From the NCBI GenBank assembly GCA_947243795.1, contig OX365938.1, positions 496,001-560,000 of the forward strand: 64,000 nt of DNA, written 5' to 3'. Of the stretch, positions 16,321 to 24,217 are shown in pieces (the first letter of the stretch is position 1; each line of letters starts with the position of its first letter). The DNA is from Saccharomyces uvarum (taxonomy: Eukaryota; Ascomycota; Saccharomycetes; Saccharomycetales; Saccharomycetaceae). The notes under the pieces were generated by a model. It was not told the origin of the DNA. It ran no database searches and saw nothing but the letters and a program-made list of their open reading frames with translations. Position numbers and translations under genes: made by a program.

Positions 16321-18984
16321 ATGGCCAAGGTCAGGCGGACGATATCCCAGGCGTCCATGGCGCTGCCCTTCCAGCTGCGACTGGTGTACAGGAAGTCGTG
16401 GGGCCATCGGCTAAGGGACTCCATTTCCAGCTTCATGAAATCGTGCAAGCCGATTGCCAAGTACATCTTCCCCAACTTCATCGTGGTCCACTACATCTAC
16501 CTGATCATGCTGACCATCGTCGGGTCCATCCTGCTGTACCCGTGCAAGAACACGCCGTACATCGACGTGCTGTTCCTGGCCGCTGGGTCGTGCACGCAGG
16601 GCGGGTTGGCCACCAAGAGCACCAACGACTTCAACCTGTACCAGCAAATAGTGGTGTACGTAATCACGTTTCTGTCCACGCCCATAATCATTCACGGGTT
16701 TCTGGCCTTCGTCAGGCTGTACTGGTTCGAAAGATACTTCGACAACATTAGGGACTTCTCAAGGCAGAACTTCAAGCTGAGAAAGACCATGACGCTGCAA
16801 CAAAGAGAACAATCCAGTGGCAGCGGCAACACCTTTCAGAATAGAAACTTCACAGACAACTTGTTTCGTGGGAAATTCGTTTCCCGCGAACAGCCGCAAG
16901 GAACCGCTACGGGCATGCCCATGGACTCTCCCGCCGTTTCTCCTTCCAAGAGCGAATCCTCCTCTCTCGGCACTCACGGCTCACCCAACCACTTCTCCCG
17001 AAGACGCCAGCTGTCTGAAGTTGACCCGACAGATATTTATAAGTCGATAATGATGCTGCAAGGACAAGCTAGCTCAGAATCCACCGCTTCCTCCCACAAC
17101 AAGGCAAATGGGCCTGCCTTTGTGGTGCAAGAGCGGCACGAAAGAAGATCAAATCAACAATTGCCACTACAACACACGCCAGAACGGCAACACTCTTCCT
17201 CAACCGCGGGGGAACTGAACAAACCGGCCCAGACCAAGAGCTTCCAGAAACTGCTTCGCTTGCAAAGAGACGAAGGCGACTACGACGCCGACGACGCCTC
17301 TCACAGGTTTATGGTCACCAAGAAAAAGAACATATCGAGGACACAATCTTATAATGCTCCGAGACGTACGCCCTCACCGGCGCCTAAAGCTTCAAGCCAA
17401 GTGTACCAAGATGACGAGAATTTGGCACCTTACGAGAAACCAAAGCCGACTCCTTCATCGTCCGTTGACGAAGAGATGAGCTTTTACCCACAAGAGTCTT
17501 TGAATTTACAGTTTCAGGCAGACCCGCCCAAGCCAGACCGCCGTGGCAGCGACATACAACATCCCTTCACGAGAACAATGAGCACTAATTATCTCTCCTG
17601 GCAACCCACGTTTGGCAGAAACTCTGTATTTATTGGGCTCACAAAGCAACAAAAGGAGGAACTCGGTGGGGTGGAATATCGTGCTTTGAGACTGTTGTGT
17701 AATATCCTTGTGGTATACTACATCGGATTCAACATTTTGGCATTTGTCATCATGGTGCCATGGATCTGCGCCAGCCACAAGTATGCAGAAATTGTCAGAC
17801 AAAATGGAATCTCCCCAACTTGGTGGGGATTTTTCCTCGCAATGAGCTCATTCACCGATTTAGGTTTAGCTTTGACCGCTGATTCCATGGTCTCTTTTGA
17901 TACCGCACCTTATCCTTTGATTTTCATGATGTTTTTCATTATCATTGGCAATACTGGGTTCCCGATCATGTTGAGATTTATCATTTGGATAATGTTCAAA
18001 TTCTCAAGAGACTTATCTCAGTTTAAGGAAAGCCTTGGCTTTTTATTGGACCATCCGCGCAGATGCTTTACACTTCTATTCCCCAGTGCCCCCACATGGT
18101 GGTTATTTTTAACTTTGGTCGTCTTAAATGCCACTGATTGGATCCTTTTCATAATCCTGGATTTTAACTCCACTGTCGTTAAGCAAGTTTCTAAAGGTTA
18201 TAGAGTTCTCATGGGTCTTTTCCAATCTGTATGCACAAGAACCGCTGGATTTAACGTTGTTGATTTGAGTCAACTACATCCATCCATTCAAGTGTCTTAT
18301 ATGCTGATGATGTACGTCTCGGTTCTACCCTTAGCAATTTCAATCAGAAGAACAAACGTTTATGAAGAACAATCGTTAGGAATGTACGGTGATGAACAAG
18401 ATACTGCCAATGATACCACTGATGAAGAAGGTACGAAGGATGATGAGCAAGGTGATGAAACCGAACAGAACGACGCTACACCGCCAAATCCAAAACCGAA
18501 AAAAACCTCCCCAAAATCGTTTATTGGCTCCCATTTAAGAAGACAACTATCATTTGATTTGTGGTTCCTATTCCTCGGATTATTTATAATCTGCATCTGT
18601 GAAAGTCGGAGAATCGAAGACACCAGTGAACCCGAATTCAATGTATTTAGCATATTATTCGAAATCGTTAGTGCTTATGGTACCGTGGGCTTATCATTGG
18701 GTTACCCAAATACCAATACATCACTGTCGGCGCAGTTCACTGTATTATCTAAGCTAGTAATAATTGCTATGCTGATAAGAGGAAGAAACAGAGGACTACC
18801 ATACACTTTGGATCGTGCCATCATTTTACCAAGTGATAAATTGGAACAAATCGATCGTTTGCAAGATATAAAAGCTAAGGGGAAGTTATTAGCTAAAGTC
18901 GACGAAGATCCAATGACTATTTATGTCAAGAAAAGATCTCACAAACTGAAGAAGGCGGCCAAAAGACTCTGGAAAAGAGGTTAG
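16321..18984 (+). CDS. TRK2: Trk2, low-affinity potassium transporter
   Basis: An 887-residue plasma membrane K+ transporter of the Trk/Ktr/HKT family, the minor paralogue of Trk1. Four M1-P-M2 units are expected. The first P-loop filter region is CTQGGLA (residues 91-97), after the hydrophobic YLIMLTIVGSILLYP. A long hydrophilic cytoplasmic loop (about residues 155-455) rich in Ser, Gln and Asp separates unit 1 from unit 2, as in all yeast Trk proteins. Later filters lie at SSFTDLGLAL, SVCTRTAGFNVV and VSAYGTVGLSLGYP. An acidic insert (about 680-725) precedes LRRQLSFDLWFLFLGLF. The first 430 bp are much more GC-rich than the rest of the gene. Confidence 0.96.
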   Translation: MAKVRRTISQASMALPFQLRLVYRKSWGHRLRDSISSFMKSCKPIAKYIFPNFIVVHYIYLIMLTIVGSILLYPCKNTPYIDVLFLAAGSCTQGGLATKSTNDFNLYQQIVVYVITFLSTPIIIHGFLAFVRLYWFERYFDNIRDFSRQNFKLRKTMTLQQREQSSGSGNTFQNRNFTDNLFRGKFVSREQPQGTATGMPMDSPAVSPSKSESSSLGTHGSPNHFSRRRQLSEVDPTDIYKSIMMLQGQASSESTASSHNKANGPAFVVQERHERRSNQQLPLQHTPERQHSSSTAGELNKPAQTKSFQKLLRLQRDEGDYDADDASHRFMVTKKKNISRTQSYNAPRRTPSPAPKASSQVYQDDENLAPYEKPKPTPSSSVDEEMSFYPQESLNLQFQADPPKPDRRGSDIQHPFTRTMSTNYLSWQPTFGRNSVFIGLTKQQKEELGGVEYRALRLLCNILVVYYIGFNILAFVIMVPWICASHKYAEIVRQNGISPTWWGFFLAMSSFTDLGLALTADSMVSFDTAPYPLIFMMFFIIIGNTGFPIMLRFIIWIMFKFSRDLSQFKESLGFLLDHPRRCFTLLFPSAPTWWLFLTLVVLNATDWILFIILDFNSTVVKQVSKGYRVLMGLFQSVCTRTAGFNVVDLSQLHPSIQVSYMLMMYVSVLPLAISIRRTNVYEEQSLGMYGDEQDTANDTTDEEGTKDDEQGDETEQNDATPPNPKPKKTSPKSFIGSHLRRQLSFDLWFLFLGLFIICICESRRIEDTSEPEFNVFSILFEIVSAYGTVGLSLGYPNTNTSLSAQFTVLSKLVIIAMLIRGRNRGLPYTLDRAIILPSDKLEQIDRLQDIKAKGKLLAKVDEDPMTIYVKKRSHKLKKAAKRLWKRG

Positions 18985-19482
18985 TGAGTTTATTTGCCTT
19001 CTTTCTCTACATATTCCTCCGTATATCCTGGATGATGCTGGAAGATATTACGTCGTGTTTAATAAATTATATATCACTTTCTGAAATAGATAGGTTTTTA
19101 GCCAAATGTAAAAAAGTTTAAATGTAAACAATTGTTAGGACAATAATTCGAAACTACTGATTTTAGTTGGGTTCAATAATCAGCGAGCTTGCCAGCCTTG
19201 GTTTCCCTTTAGACTTTGGCGATTTCAAGAATTTCAGCCTTTCCTTTTTCTTCTTCGAATCAAGCGTATTATTGCAATTTTTACCCTTTGAATTGCACTT
19301 TGACCCATTTAAAAATGTAAGAGACGGGATCTAATCCACAACAAAAACAGAAGAGATAACCTATCAAGACAACCCAATACGGATTTACTACAAGCAACTT
19401 ATCTGTTGCTTACAATACTAAACAAGGAACTGAGCAAAAGGGTGAACTAGTAAATCTTAACGACAAAGGCATTTTAATGGTC
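18985..19482. other. TRK2 to YKR051W intergenic region
   Basis: A 498-bp region holding the TRK2 3' end and the YKR051W promoter. On the minus strand, 19148-19332 is open for about 60 codons with no ATG and a Lys/Ser-rich translation (see findings). No RNA gene is recognisable. Confidence 0.5.
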
Positions 19483-20739
19483 ATGGATAGTCATCTGCTT
19501 CCCTGGTGGTGGTATTGGGCATGCGTGTACTCGTCTATCATAGCTACACTCATATCTCTCCATACCATAGTAAGGCATCTGCTAAACTATCGTAAACCAC
19601 ACGAGCAACGGTTATCAATACGAATCTTACTTCTAGTACCCATATTCAGTGTGTCTTGCGCTAGCGGTATAATCGAACCTGACATAGCTCAATTCTATGT
19701 GGACCCTATTAGAGAGTTTTATGAAGCATTTGTTATTTACACATTCTTTACCTTTTTAACATTGTTGTTAGGGGGTGAGAGAAATATTATAACGGTTTTG
19801 AGTTTAAACCATGCCCCCACAAGACATCCAATACCGCTGTTAGGTCGAATCTGCAAACCGATAGACTTGTCTGATCCATTTGACTTTCTATTTGTCAAGA
19901 AGGGTATACTACAGTACGTTTGGTTCAAACCATTTTATTGCTTTGGCTCATTGATATGTAGTGCATGGGACCTACCCAAATTTGAAATTTTTTTGAACGT
20001 TTTCTACAATATTTCAGTGACTTGGTCACTGTATAGTTTAGCATTGTTCTGGAAGTGCCTTTATCCGGAGTTGGCTCCCTTCAAACCATGGGTGAAATTT
20101 TTATGCGTTAAATTGATCATTTTTGCCTCTTACTGGCAAAGCATTATAATCCAGGTTCTTGTTGTTACTGGCAAGTTGGGTACTGGAAACCAAGATCGAA
20201 TATCTGGCTATATATACAAAAATGGGCTTTTGTGCATAGAGATGGTCCCATTTGCGATCTTGCATGCAGTGGCTTTCCCCTGGACGAAATACACTCCAAT
20301 TAGCATACCTTGTGGTGCTAGAATGAAATTTTTTTACGCACTAAGAGATTGCCTTGGTTGTGGTGATCTGATATGGGATTTCAAGCAAACATTGTTTGCT
20401 GGTCCTCTATATTATAATTATAAGAATTTTGATCCTGAAGCCATGGATCTACTAAATGGTAGGCAGCAGTCAGATGCGACGATGGAAAGACAAAAACATG
20501 GTTTGAGATTTACCAATAATGGCCGAAACAGTTATTGGCTTGAATATGGAAGTATTCAAAACGAAAATGTTTCAAGATCGATAGACGAACCATGGGAAGA
20601 TGATATTGCTGGCCAGAGAACTTTCCCTGAAGATCCTAATTACCCAGTCGTTCACAATTATACGATGGGCCATCGATACAGTAGAACAATGAATGATTTG
20701 AGAAGAGATATCGAAAGTAGATCGTCAATGGCTTGTTAA
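19483..20739 (+). CDS. YKR051W orthologue, TMEM184/DUF300 multi-pass membrane protein
   Basis: A 418-residue protein of the DUF300 (TMEM184 / organic solute transporter alpha-like) family; function in yeast is unknown. It starts with an extracellular tip and helix (LLPWWWYWACVYSSIIATLI). About seven hydrophobic segments end near ILHAVAFPW. Family motifs are visible as YEAFVIYTFFTFLTLLLGGER and FLCVKLIIFASYWQ. The roughly 130-residue tail is hydrophilic, with GDLIWDFKQTLF and a Ser/Arg-rich end. I start it at the ATG at 19483 because it has a G at -3 and gives the length I recall for the S. cerevisiae protein. An in-frame ATG two codons earlier (19477) is equally possible. Confidence 0.9.
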   Translation: MDSHLLPWWWYWACVYSSIIATLISLHTIVRHLLNYRKPHEQRLSIRILLLVPIFSVSCASGIIEPDIAQFYVDPIREFYEAFVIYTFFTFLTLLLGGERNIITVLSLNHAPTRHPIPLLGRICKPIDLSDPFDFLFVKKGILQYVWFKPFYCFGSLICSAWDLPKFEIFLNVFYNISVTWSLYSLALFWKCLYPELAPFKPWVKFLCVKLIIFASYWQSIIIQVLVVTGKLGTGNQDRISGYIYKNGLLCIEMVPFAILHAVAFPWTKYTPISIPCGARMKFFYALRDCLGCGDLIWDFKQTLFAGPLYYNYKNFDPEAMDLLNGRQQSDATMERQKHGLRFTNNGRNSYWLEYGSIQNENVSRSIDEPWEDDIAGQRTFPEDPNYPVVHNYTMGHRYSRTMNDLRRDIESRSSMAC

Positions 20740-21134
20740 ATAAGAGATTATATGTGTCTATATACATAGTTTAAGCGCTTTTAATATATACAGAACAAAG
20801 GAAAACAAACCACAACGACAACTGATGCTTCTTTGAAATACTATGACCGGGATCCTTGGTTTAATGGAATGGGGTAAACATTACTTTTGGGTTTGCCAAA
20901 GAGTCGGGTATCTATGCAGAGTAGGGATTGAACGGACTTGTAGTTGTTCTTTTTTTATCATGATTATTACCACAATAGTGATGTTATTGGTATAACTACG
21001 ATTATACTGTTAATTGCTGTTGGTTTGTTTATCGTTAGCGGTAGTGTTCGTAAAATTAGTGGTAGTCTCGATGCATTTTGGCTTTGCCTCTAAAGGACAT
21101 CAGCAAAAGGTTAATCTGGGAAGGGAAGAGAACA
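20740..21134. other. Convergent YKR051W/MRS4 3' region
   Basis: A 395-bp stretch between two convergent genes that should hold both 3' UTRs. It has AT-rich termination elements after each stop. A B-box-like piece (TTCAATCCC on the minus strand near 20926-20934) has no matching tRNA body. Otherwise I see nothing. Confidence 0.5.
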
Positions 21135-22049
21135 TTAGCTATTCATTAAGAAGTGCTTAGCACATTCATATGCAGTCCAAGAAATGGCAGTAGCTGGGAT
21201 ATTGGCCACTATTCTTGGTTTCAAACCGCGCCAGAAACCTTTCCATCCATGAACCTCCAGTATAGCTCTCGAAGCTCTGCCGAAAGTATTGGCGTCCTTC
21301 ATTATTCCAATAGAAACAGTCTCGCTACCTCTAACTTGTAAAACAGTCTTTATACAGTCCAAAGGTGTGGTTAATGCGGCACACGTGGCACCACTCAATC
21401 CACCACAAAGACAATGAATTAATGGATTGTACGAATTTTGTGGATTAAAGTACTTGCTGGCAGATTCGTATATCATGAAGTTGAAAGCAGCAAATGGAAT
21501 GTTCATGGCCAATGTTGTTGGATAGGAATAATAAAACGCCGCAAAACCTTCATGCTTATATATTTGCTTTGTGATGTTCCAAACTTTCAGGTTGGTATCC
21601 AACTGTAATCTTTGCTTGACGGTATCGAAAGGGTTCATAAGCGCATCTGCAGCAATGGTAGCAACAGTACCACTCAATGCGGTCTTCATTGGCTGATGTG
21701 TCTGCATATCTTCAGGGCTAATCAAGCGAGCTTTGCAGAATTCATATGTAGCGAAATATACAGCATGAGCCGGCCCTGCCCCCAGCATGACCGATTGAAC
21801 ACCTTTCCATAAGGCCATCGATCCTTCTATGGTAGATATCTTGGATATCTGAGATATCATCCCAGTGGAGGCAGTCTTATTCAAGCCTGCAGCTTGTACT
21901 CGAGTCTTTAGAGCGTCTATGGGGAACATCAAAGAATGCTCCATTATGCCAGCAAATGCGCCTGCCACTAACTGAGAGTACAAAGGTGCATGTGATGGGA
22001 GAGCCTCGTAATCGATTTCTTCAGCAATCGACAGTTCAGAAGTGTTCAT
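21135..22049 (-). CDS. MRS4: Mrs4, mitochondrial iron carrier
   Basis: A 304-residue mitochondrial carrier (SLC25, mitoferrin), the S. cerevisiae length, that moves Fe2+ across the inner membrane for heme and Fe-S synthesis; Mrs3 is the paralogue. The three carrier repeats each show the signature P-x-D-x-x-K: PIDALK at 43-48, PFDTVK at 140-145 and PLDCIK at 229-234. Each is followed by an odd-even helix pair. The start ATG is the complement of 22047-22049. Three ACACCC Aft1/2-type motifs lie 160-250 bp upstream, fitting induction under iron limitation. It is convergent with YKR051W. Confidence 0.97.
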   Translation of the reverse strand: MNTSELSIAEEIDYEALPSHAPLYSQLVAGAFAGIMEHSLMFPIDALKTRVQAAGLNKTASTGMISQISKISTIEGSMALWKGVQSVMLGAGPAHAVYFATYEFCKARLISPEDMQTHQPMKTALSGTVATIAADALMNPFDTVKQRLQLDTNLKVWNITKQIYKHEGFAAFYYSYPTTLAMNIPFAAFNFMIYESASKYFNPQNSYNPLIHCLCGGLSGATCAALTTPLDCIKTVLQVRGSETVSIGIMKDANTFGRASRAILEVHGWKGFWRGLKPRIVANIPATAISWTAYECAKHFLMNS

Positions 22050-22629
22050 GATATTTACAGCGATTTCGTTGAGTTCTTATATTCTTGAATGTTTTTCCTG
22101 AGATAAGCCAAGTTTCTTGGAGATTCCGGGAAAAGTACCAAATATCTTTATATACAGGTAGTGACTACTCAGATTCGATGACGATCGCCAATGGCAGGCA
22201 AGAAAACAGCAGGGTGTTCTTACCTTTTGGTCTTTGCCATGCTTTTATTCAAGAAAGGGTGTCGAAATACCGAAAAGAGACACGATCGGGGGTGTCAAAG
22301 TGTAGCGATGGCCTGTGAGTCAAAAACAGGGAAAATAACCACTAAACGTGCATGTATACGACCCAAAATGGCAATATAGGGTCTACAGATCTGAAGCAAG
22401 CTTCTCGACGGCACAAGAGCAACAAGCAGCTTGCTTTAGGCTTGAAAGGGTGGTTTTTCATTGTTCTGTACCTATCATACATTAGTAAGCAATGGGCTGG
22501 CTAATCTAAAAAAAAAAAAAAGCCTGTTGAATTCCATTCATGCTTGTGCCGGGGTGTCCTCTAAAGACGAGTACATAGTTAGTATATATGTGTATCTATA
22601 TATATAGTTTGTTACATGCACACACCTGT
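22050..22629 (-). promoter_or_regulatory. MRS4 upstream region / YSR3 3' flank
   Basis: A 580-bp gap between two minus-strand genes. The part near MRS4 is its promoter. The part near YSR3 has an A13 run and a TATATATA-rich block at about 22580-22602, likely 3'-end elements. No RNA gene is seen. Confidence 0.55.
22212..22295 (-). promoter_or_regulatory. Three Aft1/Aft2-type iron-response motifs upstream of MRS4
   Basis: ACACCC (complement GGGTGT) occurs at 22212-22217, 22257-22262 and 22290-22295. All three read in the same orientation relative to MRS4 and lie about 163-246 bp upstream of its start codon. RCACCC is the core recognised by the iron regulators Aft1 and Aft2, and MRS4 is a known target in S. 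cerevisiae. Confidence 0.65.
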
Positions 22630-23850
22630 TTAACCTAAGTTGGTCCAAGTGAAAAAAATTGGACACAATAAAATGACAGTGGCGGGTATGCCTGCATATA
22701 TGATGTATCTCCCGATGATTTCTATCTTAGGAACACCAATGTACAGGGAACACTCGACGTCTTCGTTGTTCTTGTCGTGCAAATGGGCCTTTTCACCTCT
22801 GTCATCGCGGAATTTCAGTAGTTTGATTAGCAGCGTATAAACTAGAGTCTTGCTAATGACATCTTTCCAAAGGAGCACGGAGGCAACACCCACCAAAGGT
22901 CTCAAAAACACTTTGAGGCCGTACGTGGTGTACCTACTGCATACCAGATTCAATCCGTATCTTTGGATTAGCCAATCGCTAAATTCCAACCCGCCAACCA
23001 CACCAATGAATGCTACGCTATCTTCGAAACAGGGACATTCATCAACTGGCCTGACGTGATTAAACAGGATGAAAAGCCCCCATGCTACACTCAAGAGGGG
23101 GAACCAGAAGTGTTCACCACTATGGAAATTCCGGAAAACATAATCTGATCCAATCCTTATAGCGAAACAGATAGCCCCAACAGCGGCACCGCTAAACAAA
23201 TCTAACATGCCATGCATACCGCAATACACTCTACCAAAGACCAGAGTCAAGTAGTAAAAGACCACTAAACTCAAAAAAAATAATCTCATCGGCCACGTTA
23301 GTGTCTCAGCCATACATATTTTCCAGAAGAACAGAAGACTCACTCCGGTAGCGTTGGCACAATGTGAGCTGGGTGCCCCGTATTCCTTCGTAGTGGACTT
23401 ACTCAGCGCGATTCTTTCCACTGGTGGAGCCCTTGGTCTTGGTAGGCACCAGTAGTCCTTCAAGTACCCACTCAAGTAGATCGAGTAACCAAGGATGTAG
23501 ATCATGTCTTGGGTCACATCGAAGTACCCAAACCATACGGGCATGGGCAATGTAATGACGTAGAAAGTATGAGCACCCATGAAGGACGTGTACTTAAAAT
23601 AAATATCTCTAAGCGGTGTTCTATGCTTTTTTTGTAAGGAATATAAGAAATTTGATTGGTTGTTCGTGAATCTGGTGAGGTATTCCCGCGACTGGAACCT
23701 CAACCATGACATTCGTTTCTTGAAATGCTCTGCTGGGTGGTTACCGGGATCTGCCAACAGATGTTTGCTGCCCGGGGCTGCCATCTCAATGTTGACGTTA
23801 TCATTGACAGCATTGATTTCGCTTATTATTTCAGTAGTAGTAGTAGCCAT
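22630..23850 (-). CDS. YSR3: Ysr3, dihydrosphingosine-1-phosphate phosphatase
   Basis: A 406-residue ER membrane phosphatase of the lipid phosphate phosphatase (PAP2) family. It dephosphorylates long-chain base phosphates; Lcb3 is the major paralogue. The three catalytic motifs are intact: K-x6-RP as KDYWCLPRP (residues 131-139), PSSH at 160-163, and SRVY-type GRVYCGMHGMLD at about 206-217 with the nucleophilic histidine. Several membrane segments follow, ending ATVILLCPIFFTW. The start ATG is the complement of 23848-23850, followed by a Thr run (MATTTTE). Lcb3 cannot be excluded from sequence alone, but the position beside DYN1 and MRS4 makes it Ysr3. Confidence 0.93.
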   Translation of the reverse strand: MATTTTEIISEINAVNDNVNIEMAAPGSKHLLADPGNHPAEHFKKRMSWLRFQSREYLTRFTNNQSNFLYSLQKKHRTPLRDIYFKYTSFMGAHTFYVITLPMPVWFGYFDVTQDMIYILGYSIYLSGYLKDYWCLPRPRAPPVERIALSKSTTKEYGAPSSHCANATGVSLLFFWKICMAETLTWPMRLFFLSLVVFYYLTLVFGRVYCGMHGMLDLFSGAAVGAICFAIRIGSDYVFRNFHSGEHFWFPLLSVAWGLFILFNHVRPVDECPCFEDSVAFIGVVGGLEFSDWLIQRYGLNLVCSRYTTYGLKVFLRPLVGVASVLLWKDVISKTLVYTLLIKLLKFRDDRGEKAHLHDKNNEDVECSLYIGVPKIEIIGRYIIYAGIPATVILLCPIFFTWTNLG

Positions 23851-24217
23851 TGCTCAAAGCATGTACGACCTTGTTATTCTTTGTATCTTGTTAAAGACAG
23901 TTACAGCTTTTTGCTTTCTTCTCTTATCTCATCAGTTCAACCTGGAGGGAAAAAAAAAAGTGGCTGAAAAAAACAAAACAAAAGAAAATCATAAAATCAA
24001 TATTTTATATAACGTGAATTCTGGGTGTATATACTTATTCTCAGGTTTTATCTAAACAAGACAGCCTCACGCTCTTTAACTAGGAACACGCCATCTTCTT
24101 GCAACCATTTCTCGAGCAGATGACATGGCGACTACATCGAAAAAAAAGCACTGAACAATAGGCACAGTAACCCAGAAAAGTGCGCACAAGTAAGAAACGC
24201 GTACGTACCTGAAACGG
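23851..24217. promoter_or_regulatory. YSR3 upstream region / DYN1 3' flank
   Basis: A 367-bp stretch between two minus-strand genes. The half near YSR3 is AT-rich with A runs (about 23950-23990). The half near DYN1 contains a short coding-like open stretch on the minus strand (24053-24134, see findings). No RNA gene is recognised. Confidence 0.5.

Noticed and set aside
20915-20945. tRNA-like B box near 20926-20934 on the minus strand
   Set aside because: No A box, anticodon arm or pairing 5' acceptor strand can be found at the right distance.
24132-24208. Possible 77-nt intron (GTACGT to TAG) joining DYN1 to a downstream exon
   Set aside because: The DYN1 stop codon precedes the donor, no CTAAC-like branch site lies inside, and the DYN1 length already matches S. 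cerevisiae.
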